This document shows positions 1 through 8,428 of a stretch of DNA of 64,000 nt, one piece after another. Under the pieces are notes generated by a model. The model worked only from the letters and a program-made list of their open reading frames with translations. It made no database searches and was not told where the DNA came from. Both the position numbers and the translations under genes were made by a program. Within the stretch, counting starts at the first letter, position 1. Each line of letters starts with the position of its first letter. The DNA is from an uncultured Poribacteria bacterium (GTDB taxonomy: Bacteria > Poribacteria > WGA-4E > WGA-3G), in assembly GCA_951812525.1 (NCBI GenBank), contig OX638316.1:806001-870000 (forward strand). The letters are read 5' to 3'.

Positions 1-2
1 CG

Positions 3-536
3 TTTCGTTTAATGGATGTCTTCCTAAAACAGGTAAATGCGGTCGGATTTTCCGGGGTTCAGAACTTCCCTACGGTGGGTCTAATTGACGGAACTTTTCG
101 TCAATTGCTTGAGGAGACCGATATGGGATATGGGCCTGAGGTGGAGATGATTCGGACAGCGAGCCAGATGGGTATGCTCACCACACCCTACGCCTTCAAC
201 GAAACCGAAGCAGAACAGATGGCAGACGCGGGTGCGGATATTCTCGTCGCACACATGGGACTGACAACGAAGGGGTCTATCGGTGCGCAAACGTCCCTTA
301 CGCTCAAGGACGCCGCTGAACGGGTACAAGCCATCCATGACGCAGCGAAAGGGGTCAATCCAGAGATTCTCGTTATTTGCCACGGTGGTCCCATCGCTGA
401 ACCCGAAGATGCGACGTACGTCTTGGAAAATACTGAAGGTGTTGTCGGCTTCTACGGTGCGTCAAGTGCTGAACGTCTCCCGACGGAGCGTGCGATTACT
501 GCACAAATTGAGGCTTTCAAGCAGATCCGGTTATAG
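3..536 (+). CDS. Phosphoenolpyruvate hydrolase-like TIM-barrel protein, 3' fragment
   Basis: This is the C-terminal part of a TIM-barrel protein of the PEP_hydrolase type. The reading frame is open to the window edge, with Phe-Arg-Leu codons before the first ATG at 12, so the true start lies outside and the ATG is internal. Visible motifs are GFSGVQNFPTVGLIDG near the start, an acidic GADILVAHMG strand and the ICHGGPI turn, all usual for this family. The role is unclear: relatives are annotated as phosphoenolpyruvate hydrolases or Tm-1-like signalling proteins, often in sugar-acid catabolic loci. That fits the catabolic genes a few kilobases downstream, but no direct link can be shown. Confidence 0.75.
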   Translation, partial: FRLMDVFLKQVNAVGFSGVQNFPTVGLIDGTFRQLLEETDMGYGPEVEMIRTASQMGMLTTPYAFNETEAEQMADAGADILVAHMGLTTKGSIGAQTSLTLKDAAERVQAIHDAAKGVNPEILVICHGGPIAEPEDATYVLENTEGVVGFYGASSAERLPTERAITAQIEAFKQIRL

Positions 537-545
537 TCCCCTCTC

Positions 546-574
546 ATTGGTAGGCGCGGTTTCCTAACCGCGCC
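546..574 (+). repeat. Dispersed palindromic repeat, family A, copy 1
   Basis: A perfect 9-bp inverted repeat (553-561 and 566-574) with a 4-base TCCT loop, preceded by the tag TTGGTAGG. The same tag and stem architecture occur at the far end of the window (63948-63976, opposite orientation) with a paired base change on both arms. It sits between two converging genes, so it could also slow transcription from either side, but it has no T-tract. Confidence 0.75.
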
Positions 575-594
575 AGTTCATCCCCAACAAGCAT

Positions 595-2208
595 TTACAA
601 CGGCACAACCCCGGCGTATTTAACACCTGTTAGATACGCAATGTCGCGCACTGAAGTCGTCAAGTCATCAGCGTTAAACTGATTCAGATGCGTATGTCCA
701 CAGGCACGCGCTAAGACCCGCATCAGGGACACAGAAGCACCCAAAAACCGATTTAGGCGTTGTGCGGCAACCTGTACCTGTAGTCGTGAACGGAGATGCT
801 CCTTCTGTGTCGCAATTCCGACAGGGCAGTTATTCGTATGACATGCCCGCATCCCGATACAACCGATTGCTTGCATTGCTGAATTCGCAATCGCCACCCC
901 GTCTGCGCCGAGTGCCAATGCCTTGGCAAAATCTGCCGCTGTCCTCAAACCACCGGTAGCAATAAGCGTAACATCGCTGTTGCCCGTCTCATTGAGATAT
1001 TTTCTGGCACGTGCTAAGGCAGGCATTGTCGGCACCGAGATGTTGTCTCTAAACAGAAGCGGTGCAGCTCCAGTCCCACCACCCCTGCCATCAAGAATAA
1101 TGTAGTCCACACCAACGTGGAGGGCGGCTTCGATGTCTTTCTCAATGTGCTGTGCGGAGAGCTTAAATCCGATCGGGATGCCACCGGTCTCCTTCCGCAC
1201 CAATTCGGCAAACTTTGCGAAATCGTCGAGTGTTTCCCAATCGGGAAACCGTGCCGGTGAAATCGCCGGTTCCCCCGGACGTAGCCCACGCACCGCCGCT
1301 ATCTCCTCTGTTACCTTGCTACCGGGAAGGTGTCCACCTGTTCCCGTTTTAGCACCTTGACCACCCTTGAAATGGAACGCCTGTGCATGTTCCAACTTAT
1401 CGTAAGAGAATCCGAACCGCGCCGAAGCGAGTTCATAAAAGTAGCGACTGTTCGATTCTGCCTCTTCCAACAGCATGCCGCCCTCGCCGGAACAGATACC
1501 TGTCCCCGCCATCTCCGCACCTTTCGCCAATGCGATCTTCGCTTCAGCCGATAAGGCACCGAAACTCATATCGGAGACAAAAATTGGAATCTCCAATTTC
1601 AGCGGTTTTTTCGCTCCTGAACCAATAACCAACTCCGTCCCGACAGGTTCATCATCCAGATGCGGTGTTTTGTGGAGTTGTGCCACTACAAACTGGAGAT
1701 CGTCCCAATTGGGCAAATCCTCCCGTAGCACCCCCATTGCAGCAGTTTGACCGTGGTGTCCAACCTTACTTAGCCCATGGGTTGCCAATTCGCGAATTTG
1801 GGCAACATAAGGCTCTTCGGACGTGCCGTGGATGTCCTGATACGTTCCTTGATAGTCGTCTCGGTGGTAAGGTTGCGGGTTCTGGTGTTCCCACTCCTGA
1901 ATTTCATCTTGGTCAACACAGACGGCATCATCCTCTATCCATGCATTAAATTTAGCGAGGCGTTCCTCGTTGTGGTACTCGCTGATGCCGGTATCGTAGC
2001 GATAATCCCAGTAGTGAACGCCACAAATCAGGTTTTCACCTTCAATGTAACCGTCTGCCAGTAACGCTCCACGGTGATGGCATCGTCCATAGAACACAGA
2101 AACCTCGTCGTCATATCGGATAACAACGAGGTCAACATTCGCAACAAGGGCATACGCCGGTTCGCGATCATTGAGTTCGCTGAGATCAGCGATCTTTATT
2201 TTCGTCAT
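595..2208 (-). CDS. Rieske-domain FMN-binding glutamate synthase family protein
   Basis: A 537-residue fusion. Residues 1-100 form a Rieske [2Fe-2S] domain with CxH at C43/H45 and CxxH at C62/H65. Residues from about 130 onward form the FMN-binding domain of the glutamate synthase large subunit, with the glycine-rich SGEGGML segment, GGRGGGTGAAP, and a CX5CX4C set at C450, C456 and C461 that should bind the [3Fe-4S] cluster. The N-terminal glutaminase domain and C-terminal beta-helix of full GltB are missing. It is therefore probably not an ordinary glutamate synthase. The Rieske domain could pass electrons to FMN. The next gene upstream encodes a membrane dihaem protein, but a functional link is only inference. 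Confidence 0.85.
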   Translation of the reverse strand: MTKIKIADLSELNDREPAYALVANVDLVVIRYDDEVSVFYGRCHHRGALLADGYIEGENLICGVHYWDYRYDTGISEYHNEERLAKFNAWIEDDAVCVDQDEIQEWEHQNPQPYHRDDYQGTYQDIHGTSEEPYVAQIRELATHGLSKVGHHGQTAAMGVLREDLPNWDDLQFVVAQLHKTPHLDDEPVGTELVIGSGAKKPLKLEIPIFVSDMSFGALSAEAKIALAKGAEMAGTGICSGEGGMLLEEAESNSRYFYELASARFGFSYDKLEHAQAFHFKGGQGAKTGTGGHLPGSKVTEEIAAVRGLRPGEPAISPARFPDWETLDDFAKFAELVRKETGGIPIGFKLSAQHIEKDIEAALHVGVDYIILDGRGGGTGAAPLLFRDNISVPTMPALARARKYLNETGNSDVTLIATGGLRTAADFAKALALGADGVAIANSAMQAIGCIGMRACHTNNCPVGIATQKEHLRSRLQVQVAAQRLNRFLGASVSLMRVLARACGHTHLNQFNADDLTTSVRDIAYLTGVKYAGVVPL

Positions 2209-2312
2209 TTTATCGGGACTTACTCAAGGCATCGCACGCCATTATATAAGAAAAGAATAGTGCATATCAAAGAAGGTAACGGTCGAGGCACAGAGTTAGT
2301 CCATCCTCCTAA

Positions 2313-3374
2313 TCACTCGTCAAGATAGTTTTCGTTGACATAACGCGTAATTATCTCAATTTCTTCCTCTTCAAGATAGAGTCCATGCTCTATCATCCGT
2401 GCAATGACCTCAGTTGTCTCCTCCTTAGAACGAGGTGGGTAGTCCTCAACATCGGTGATGGGATGGCATTGCGAGCACTTGTCCTCAAAAAGCACCGTCG
2501 CTTCCGCTTCATCGTAAGTGACTGCTGGTACACCCGTTGCAGCTTCCGCTTCCATAGCGACAGTTGCGATTTGGACAGCCTCTTTCGCTTCATCGGCGCG
2601 CATCCGTTCTTGTCGTTGTTCCCGCATTGAAACTTGGATATCGGGTGTAATCGCGATGAGATACGCTGAGACCGTCCACTCTTCTTCCTGATGAATTGGT
2701 TCACCAATCATAGGCTTTATTGCCATACGATTAACGAGGCGGACCCAGTCGGTAGGTGTACGCGGCTTTACGAGAATGGTACGTAAATCGTGGCAGACGA
2801 CGCACTTGCGCTGTAAGACATGCTGACCTTCTCGTAATTTTCGCTTTGATGCAAGTTGGTCGAGCGGTGCTTCCACTGGCAATCCAGCGTTTTCAAGCAG
2901 CATGCGGGTTCGTGCGATACCTTCATCACTGAATGCTCTCGTTTGTGTCCGCAACGCCGCTTCACGAAATGTGAATGGCACCGATAGCCCGATCAATAGA
3001 TAGGTACAAATCAACAGACAGGTACCAATATACGGCATTGATTCCTCAAAATGACGAAAAAATCGAAGGATTGCAATCTTGACGAGAATCAATACACCGA
3101 TCGTAATGCCGAGCATCAAATGTGCGACGGTGCGCGGTGGCAGTTCAACTTGGTAGTTCCACAAGCGCGGCACCATGTGCCACATCATAAAAATATAAAG
3201 TATGGCATACGCATAACCGATGAGCCGATGGAGCAGCATTAAAGAGGGTGGGGCAGCACTCGTATGCGTCTCTTTGTCAAACGGGTAGCCCCACAACTTA
3301 AACATCAAAAAAACAGAGGCATTCGCTAAGCCTAAAAAAATTAGACCCAGGATTGCACTCGTTGAAGTAGACAT
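2313..3374 (-). CDS. Membrane-anchored dihaem cytochrome c protein
   Basis: A 353-residue protein. The first 140 residues hold four hydrophobic helices with histidines at H49, H66, H85 and H108, spaced as in four-helix b-haem membrane domains. A soluble region follows with two c-haem CxxCH motifs, CVVCH at 191-195 and CSQCH at 300-304, joined by an Arg/Glu-rich linker (about 248-280). The second haem has only about 50 residues after it. It probably moves electrons across or along the membrane. The partner is not visible, though a Rieske-glutamate synthase protein is encoded just downstream on the same strand. The exact family was not recognised. Confidence 0.7.
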   Translation of the reverse strand: MSTSTSAILGLIFLGLANASVFLMFKLWGYPFDKETHTSAAPPSLMLLHRLIGYAYAILYIFMMWHMVPRLWNYQVELPPRTVAHLMLGITIGVLILVKIAILRFFRHFEESMPYIGTCLLICTYLLIGLSVPFTFREAALRTQTRAFSDEGIARTRMLLENAGLPVEAPLDQLASKRKLREGQHVLQRKCVVCHDLRTILVKPRTPTDWVRLVNRMAIKPMIGEPIHQEEEWTVSAYLIAITPDIQVSMREQRQERMRADEAKEAVQIATVAMEAEAATGVPAVTYDEAEATVLFEDKCSQCHPITDVEDYPPRSKEETTEVIARMIEHGLYLEEEEIEIITRYVNENYLDE

Positions 3375-3389
3375 ATCGGATATTCCTTC

Positions 3390-4190
3390 CTACGTCTCCA
3401 ACACGGGACGATTTAATCGAGAATGATAGGGCGGTTCCATCACAGCGCGCTGGCGTTCATTTGCCCATTCCGGTATTTCATAGGCGGGAACATAAGCCAT
3501 GTTGCCTGCGGTATAGCGCGTTAAAATTGAGCGTCTTGGGTGATCAGCAGTCCACGGCAGCGTTCCGTGTGTCACTGCCTCTGTGAAAATTATAACATCG
3601 CCAGCATCGCAGACAAGCTGCCGGATATGCTCTTGGTGCTTCTGATAAAGCCGCATCTCTTGTGGACACGGATAGTTGCTCTTATGACTCCCTGGAATCA
3701 CGATGAGTCCACCTGTCCCCGGCGGCACATCCGTCAACTGGAACGTGACAACAGTCAAACCGTTGTGCATACGTCCATCACGAAAGATATAATACTGGTT
3801 TGGGTCAAAACCGGGTCCAGAGGAGCCATGAAAAGTATGCCCCTCCGCCCCCTTGTCCATTGAAAGCAGGAACATCTGATGATCCATCCGGAACCCCTTT
3901 CCCAATATTACATTCAGATATGGGACGAGTGTCGGATGTGCGAGCATGTGTCGGAAGGGGTTGCACCACGGTTCTTCCCAGCTGAGCATACCGCCGAGTT
4001 CGCCTCTTCCCTGCTCACCTCTCAGTGGAGGCGAGCCACCATCAAGTGCTTGTTCGCGTGGACGGATGCGCCCTTGCTCACTATGTCTATCAATCGCTTC
4101 GTTCGCGAGGGTTACCTCTTCCGGTGTTAGCACATTTTTGATAACAAGGTAACCGTTCAAATCAAATAGATATTTTTCTTCAGCGTTCAT
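3390..4190 (-). CDS. Phytanoyl-CoA dioxygenase (PhyH) family protein, non-HxD subgroup
   Basis: A 266-residue 2-oxoglutarate/Fe(II)-dependent dioxygenase-like protein. The ATG at 4190 is chosen because GGAGGAA lies at 4198-4204, six to seven bases upstream; a longer frame to 4211 has no such signal. The fold is shown by the N-terminal LNGYLVIKNVL segment, the GGLIVIPGSHKSNYP strand-turn and the C-terminal FTEAVTHG...RRSILTRY region, where H208 and the Arg pair should bind iron and 2-oxoglutarate. The usual HxD iron motif is absent; the corresponding stretch reads HG at 121-122 and MHNGL at 141-145. The same pattern occurs in the PhyH protein at 58236-59042. The substrate is unknown. Confidence 0.8.
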   Translation of the reverse strand: MNAEEKYLFDLNGYLVIKNVLTPEEVTLANEAIDRHSEQGRIRPREQALDGGSPPLRGEQGRGELGGMLSWEEPWCNPFRHMLAHPTLVPYLNVILGKGFRMDHQMFLLSMDKGAEGHTFHGSSGPGFDPNQYYIFRDGRMHNGLTVVTFQLTDVPPGTGGLIVIPGSHKSNYPCPQEMRLYQKHQEHIRQLVCDAGDVIIFTEAVTHGTLPWTADHPRRSILTRYTAGNMAYVPAYEIPEWANERQRAVMEPPYHSRLNRPVLET

Positions 4191-4218
4191 GTTCGATTTC
4201 CTCCAGCTCATGAATAGC

Positions 4219-4243
4219 CATCAGTTGTCAGTTATCAGTAACC
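4219..4243. repeat. Dispersed TCAGTTRTC-type repeat, family C, copy 1
   Basis: Direct iterations of a TCAGTTGTCAGTTATCAG unit between two minus-strand genes. Related stretches occur at about 10079, 20634, 20667, 50348, 51029 and 59058. They look like short unstable tandem repeats seeded in intergenic DNA. Confidence 0.6.
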
Positions 4244-4302
4244 CGCTGTGACGATTGCCACCGTTTGTCTACACCACACGCTCTACTAACCGCTGAGAGC
4301 AG

Positions 4303-5430
4303 TTATACAGCATAAGCGACAGAACCGTCTTCACGAAGCGGTGTTGAACCGGTGTTCATCGGTTGATAAGGGGTCTCTTCGATCAAACTATCGTCAAGTT
4401 CAATGCCCAAACCTGGAGCTTCAGGGATCGGAATATAACCACCTTCGCGTTGATATGAGACTTTATAAACAGCGAATTTTTCTGACTCATCGCCCTTCGT
4501 ATATTCCTGTGTGATGAAGTTCGGGATACTCGTATCTAAGTGAAGTGCTGCGGCAGTAATGAGCGGTCCGAGGAAGTTATGTGTAACAACCGCGCTGTGA
4601 TACGCCTCAGCAAGTGCAGCGATTTTCTTGCAGTGTGTTATGCCGCCTGCTAAACCGAGATCCGGACGCACATATTGCGGTCCGCCTGCCTCAAGGAGCT
4701 CACGGAATTCCCAGATGCTTACATTACGTTCGCCGACAGCAAGAGGGGTTGTCATCCGTTTCGCTAATTCCGCCTGCGTTGAGATGGTGTCTATCTGAAT
4801 CGGGTCTTCAATGAAATATAGGTTGAAGGGTGCCAACGCCGCTTCCAACACGATGCTGTTCATAGGGGTCAGTTTCCGATGCACCTCAACGATCAAATCA
4901 AGGTCGGGTCCACCACCTTCACGTGCCGCGGCAACGATGTCGCGCGCTGTCTTGACGAGTCTATCCACTGTCATGTCTTGAAAACCGCCAACCACCGGGT
5001 CAAATTTGAGTGCCGTAAAGCCCTCTTCAACAGCGGCTTTCGCTGCTTCATACATCGTTTCTGGTGTGCTCCCACCACCGAGGAGGTGGAGTCGGATTTT
5101 ATCGCGACAGTTCCCGCCTAACAACTCCCAGATCGGTACGCCGAAATGTTTACCCTTGATGTCCCATAAGGCGATGTCCACCGCACTGATAGCACCGCTC
5201 AATGCTGTCCCACGGAAGGGACCCATGCGGTAGAGGTATTGCCAGTGGTGTTCAATCCGTAACGGATTCTGCCCGATAAGGTACTTCTCAAAGGTGTTCA
5301 CGATTCTCTCAACAGCTTCTGGATAGCCCCAGCAAGCCGTCTGTCCGACTCCGCTGAGACCTGTATCCGTATGAATCCGAATCACGTAGCCATTCCCAAT
5401 GAAAAAGGACTCGATTTTATCAATCTTCAT
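4303..5430 (-). CDS. Mandelate racemase/muconate lactonizing enzyme family protein (enolase superfamily)
   Basis: A 375-residue enolase-superfamily enzyme, probably an acid-sugar dehydratase. The ATG at 5430 has AGGAGG about four bases upstream; the longer frame to 5499 does not. The capping domain (1-120) has the AVDIALWDIKGK signature near 83-94. Metal ligands are visible as E182 (VEVH), E208 (FIEDP) and E234 (GERN), with LKFD at 141-144 and H284 (VVTHNFLGP) as candidate acid/base residues. VEVH at the first ligand and the His in THNFLGP resemble D-galactonate/D-mannonate dehydratase-like groups, but the substrate is not decidable. It lies between a PhyH gene (downstream) and a divergent Gfo/Idh/MocA gene. 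Confidence 0.85.
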   Translation of the reverse strand: MKIDKIESFFIGNGYVIRIHTDTGLSGVGQTACWGYPEAVERIVNTFEKYLIGQNPLRIEHHWQYLYRMGPFRGTALSGAISAVDIALWDIKGKHFGVPIWELLGGNCRDKIRLHLLGGGSTPETMYEAAKAAVEEGFTALKFDPVVGGFQDMTVDRLVKTARDIVAAAREGGGPDLDLIVEVHRKLTPMNSIVLEAALAPFNLYFIEDPIQIDTISTQAELAKRMTTPLAVGERNVSIWEFRELLEAGGPQYVRPDLGLAGGITHCKKIAALAEAYHSAVVTHNFLGPLITAAALHLDTSIPNFITQEYTKGDESEKFAVYKVSYQREGGYIPIPEAPGLGIELDDSLIEETPYQPMNTGSTPLREDGSVAYAV

Positions 5431-5528
5431 ATAGCCCTCCTGAAGAAAATGAGGTAACTTAGTCCGTTGCATTGTAACACAAGCATACGAATTTGACAAC
5501 AGAGAAAACGTAAACTCAAATCAAACGG

Positions 5529-5557
5529 TTGACACAAATTTGCGAGCGTGTTAATAT
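5529..5557 (+). promoter_or_regulatory. Sigma-70-type promoter for the 5610 gene cluster
   Basis: TTGACA (5529-5534) and TAATAT (5552-5557) are separated by 17 bases and lie about 50 bases before the start codon of the Gfo/Idh/MocA gene. The -35 box is perfect and the -10 box matches four of six positions. Confidence 0.6.
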
Positions 5558-5609
5558 AAAGGCAAGTTTCGGAAACCTATAACTGCATGCTTCAACGAGG
5601 AGGCACATT

Positions 5610-6644
5610 ATGGCGATGTATCGAACTGGGATCGTTGGCGGAAGGCGGGGTGTACACCATGCCCGACGTTATGAAGGCATCGAAAATATGAAGGTAGTTG
5701 CCATCTGCGAAATTGATGACGAACGTTTAAAAGAAGCGGTAGAGGAACTGAACATTCCGGGATACAAAGATTACGCCGAGATGTTGGAAAAGGAAAAACC
5801 TGATATTATCCACGCAGTAACAGAGCCGACGGTACCGCGGCATATCTGGGTAGAGCCAGCCGCCGAAGCCGGCGTTAAGGCGTTGGTGATAGAAAAACCG
5901 CTCGCACTCAGACCCCGTGAAGCTGATGCACTCACCGCCGCGCACGAGAAAACAGGCTTGAAGATTATCGTTAACCACCAACGCCGATATCTGCCTTTTG
6001 CCGAAAAACTGCTAGAGTTTTTTGCCGACGATAGCCTCGGCGATATACACTTCATCCGTGCCTGCACTGAAGGCGACATTACCGACATGGACACCCATTT
6101 GATGGATGTCGTGCTTTTCGCCCTTAAAGACGTTCCGATTACGCACGTCTGGGGTGCTGTTCAGGGAGCCGAAACCTATCATATTCCACACCGACAATGC
6201 CCCGAAGATTTGATGGCGATTTATACGTTTGAAAACGGTGCTCGCGTCCATTTTGAATCCGCACGGACAGCCTTCGGAACCATCGATTTCCCGGGTAGTA
6301 ATCCACGGTGCAACCTCGATTTCTGGGGAACAAAAGGTAGGATGTGGTGGCGTGAAAACGGCACGTGGGGTTACCAATTTGATGGTATGGCACAACATTT
6401 CGTCGAGAAAACCCACTTCGGTGAAGACGACAAATTCGGACAGCGTGATTTTACGCAAGCCATCGCGACTTGGTTGGATGACGAAAATCAACCGCATCGT
6501 AATAGATTGGAATTCGCGATGCTCGGTTTTGATTTGATTATGGCAGCGTACCGCTCTGCACTCATCGGCAAGCGGATTGCGTGGCCCCCAAAACTCACTG
6601 ATGAAGAATGGGTGGAACTCAAAAATAGGGTAACCGGCACCTAA
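5610..6644 (+). CDS. Gfo/Idh/MocA family oxidoreductase
   Basis: A 344-residue NAD(P)-dependent oxidoreductase. The N-terminal Rossmann fold shows GIVGGRRG at 7-14, an acidic CEIDD end of the second strand, and the family EKP motif at 95-97. The C-terminal half is the alpha/beta dimerisation and substrate domain, with HLMDVVLFAL in the place of the usual active-site GxxxxDxxxH helix. GAGGAGG at 5597-5603 precedes the ATG. It starts a plus-strand cluster with two PhyH genes and a ThDP enzyme, and is divergent from the enolase-superfamily gene. The substrate is probably a sugar or inositol derivative, but this is inferred only from family and context. Confidence 0.88.
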   Translation: MAMYRTGIVGGRRGVHHARRYEGIENMKVVAICEIDDERLKEAVEELNIPGYKDYAEMLEKEKPDIIHAVTEPTVPRHIWVEPAAEAGVKALVIEKPLALRPREADALTAAHEKTGLKIIVNHQRRYLPFAEKLLEFFADDSLGDIHFIRACTEGDITDMDTHLMDVVLFALKDVPITHVWGAVQGAETYHIPHRQCPEDLMAIYTFENGARVHFESARTAFGTIDFPGSNPRCNLDFWGTKGRMWWRENGTWGYQFDGMAQHFVEKTHFGEDDKFGQRDFTQAIATWLDDENQPHRNRLEFAMLGFDLIMAAYRSALIGKRIAWPPKLTDEEWVELKNRVTGT

Positions 6645-6724
6645 CATAAAACATAACAGCGCAGGGAACCGCAAAATCGATCGTACTAACAAATAGATAC
6701 TAATAGATACTATAGGAGGTAGGT

Positions 6725-7537
6725 ATGCTCAACCAAACGCAGGTTGACACATTTCGTGAAAAAGGGTTTCTTCTCGGGAACCGCGTTTTAAGTGATGAAC
6801 AGGTCGACGAATTACGTTCGGAATTGGCGCGCGTCATTGATAGTTATGAAAAACCCGAAGTCCCGCAGCCAGTCCGTATTGCTAACCTTGGCGGTAAAGA
6901 AGAGAGTCCAGTCTGGCAGATCGTTAATATTTGGGAAGCGAGTGCTGCCTACCACCGACTCATTCACAACCCGACCATTGTGGAAGAGATTGGACAACTC
7001 ATGTCAGCGACAGAATTGCGCGTCTGGCACGACCAGATCCAATACAAACCGCCAAAAGTTGGTGGGGTCAATCGTTGGCACCAGGACTCGCCATTGTGGG
7101 GCATTCTCACCCCCAAAACGAGTCAGGTAAGTGCCTGGGTTGCGTTGGACGATGCTAATGAAAGCAACGGGTGTATGCGGATGGTCCCTGGCTCTTACCA
7201 TTGGGGCAGTCAGATGCCGTTTTTGCGCGAGGTCGGGGACATTGACGCAATGCCAGAGCACTTTGAAGATAACGCATTGGAAGTAGAACTCTGTCCTGTG
7301 CCGAAGGGTCATGTTCATTATCATCATGCCTTGACGTGGCATGGATCGCATGACAACGCCAGTGGGAGCCCTCGACGCGCGATTGCAGTGCATTATATGA
7401 CTGGCGAAACCCTCTACGATGCATGTGGAAACCACATCATGAAACGTTTTGTTACCATCAATGATGGTAACAAATTAGCGGGCCACCATTTTCCGCTTGT
7501 GATGGACACAGGGAAACCGACGAAGCCTAATATATAG
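6725..7537 (+). CDS. PhyH family dioxygenase, tandem copy 1
   Basis: A 270-residue Fe(II)/2-oxoglutarate dioxygenase. The iron triad is visible as HQD at 119-121 and H206 in LTWHGSHDN; R218 in SPRRAIAV should bind 2-oxoglutarate. AGGAGGT lies just before the ATG. It is followed after 21 bases by a paralogue with about four of five residues identical, so the two are a recent tandem duplication. Both open with the same 18 residues and share the active-site block; differences cluster around 38-57 and 162-190, which could tune substrate choice. Confidence 0.88.
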   Translation: MLNQTQVDTFREKGFLLGNRVLSDEQVDELRSELARVIDSYEKPEVPQPVRIANLGGKEESPVWQIVNIWEASAAYHRLIHNPTIVEEIGQLMSATELRVWHDQIQYKPPKVGGVNRWHQDSPLWGILTPKTSQVSAWVALDDANESNGCMRMVPGSYHWGSQMPFLREVGDIDAMPEHFEDNALEVELCPVPKGHVHYHHALTWHGSHDNASGSPRRAIAVHYMTGETLYDACGNHIMKRFVTINDGNKLAGHHFPLVMDTGKPTKPNI

Positions 7538-7558
7538 CCTTTTCTATGGGAGGAAAGT

Positions 7559-8368
7559 ATGCTCAACCAAACCCAGGTTGACACATTTCGTGAGAAAGGT
7601 TTCCTTCTTGGAAGCCGTGTTTTAAGTGATGAACAGGTTGAGGAATTGCGGTCAGAATTGGACCGTGTTATGGCTGATTACGAGAAAGCCGATATTCCGC
7701 AGCCGGTACACATTGTCAATCTCGGTCGCAAAGAAGAAAGTCCAGTCTGGCAAATTGTTAATATTTGGGAGGCGAGTGCTGCCTACCACCGACTCGTTCA
7801 CAACCCGGTCATTGTGGAAGAAATTGGGCAACTGACCTCAGCAACAGAGCTGCGCGTCTGGCACGATCAGATCCAATATAAACCACCCGAAGTCGGGGGT
7901 GTCAACATGTGGCATCAGGATTCACCCTATTGGCCCATTCTTACCCCGAAAACGAGTCAGGTAAGTGCCTGGGTTGCGTTGGATGATGCTGATGAAAGCA
8001 ACGGATGTATGCGGATGGTCCCCGGTTCTTACCATTGGGGCAATCAGATCCCGTTCTTGCACGCCATCAAGGATATCCATTCCATGCCCAATCACTTTGA
8101 AGACAACGAATTAGAGGTAGAGTTCTGCCCTGTGCCGAAAGGACATGTCCACTACCATCATTCCTTAACGTGGCACGGGTCGCATGACAACACCAGCGGC
8201 AGTCCTCGGCGTGCGATTGCAGTGCATTATATGACTGGCGAAACCCTCTACGATGCCAGCGGAAAACACGTTATGAAACCCTTTGTCGCCGTTAATGATG
8301 GCGATAAATTGGCAGGCGACCATTTTCCGCTTGTGATGGATGCCGGAACACCAACGAACCCCAGTTGA
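7559..8368 (+). CDS. PhyH family dioxygenase, tandem copy 2
   Basis: A 269-residue paralogue of the preceding gene, also preceded by a GGAGGAAAGT ribosome-binding site. HQD at 119-121, the distal LTWHGSH histidine and the SPRRAIAV arginine are all retained, so both copies look active. Differences from copy 1 include G57R, K111E, R117M, L124Y and G126P near the HQD loop and a variable 165-190 segment. This pattern fits divergence in specificity rather than decay. It is probably co-transcribed with copy 1 and perhaps with the ThDP gene after it. Confidence 0.88.
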   Translation: MLNQTQVDTFREKGFLLGSRVLSDEQVEELRSELDRVMADYEKADIPQPVHIVNLGRKEESPVWQIVNIWEASAAYHRLVHNPVIVEEIGQLTSATELRVWHDQIQYKPPEVGGVNMWHQDSPYWPILTPKTSQVSAWVALDDADESNGCMRMVPGSYHWGNQIPFLHAIKDIHSMPNHFEDNELEVEFCPVPKGHVHYHHSLTWHGSHDNTSGSPRRAIAVHYMTGETLYDASGKHVMKPFVAVNDGDKLAGDHFPLVMDAGTPTNPS

Positions 8369-8390
8369 TAAGTCTTTTTCATAGACATAA

Positions 8391-8412
8391 GGCGATCAGA
8401 AGATCGCGACTA
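8391..8412 (-). repeat. Dispersed palindromic repeat, family B, copy 1
   Basis: GCGATC (8392-8397) and GATCGC (8402-8407) form a 6-bp stem with a four-base loop, followed by GACTAC. The same stem and a GACTCC continuation occur on the minus strand at 61053-61092. It lies in the leader of the ThDP gene. Confidence 0.5.
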
Positions 8413-8428
8413 CGGATTGGAGACAAAC

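Noticed and set aside
8417-8428. TTG at 8417 as start of the ThDP enzyme
   Set aside because: The GGAG ribosome-binding site for the ATG at 8429 overlaps this codon.
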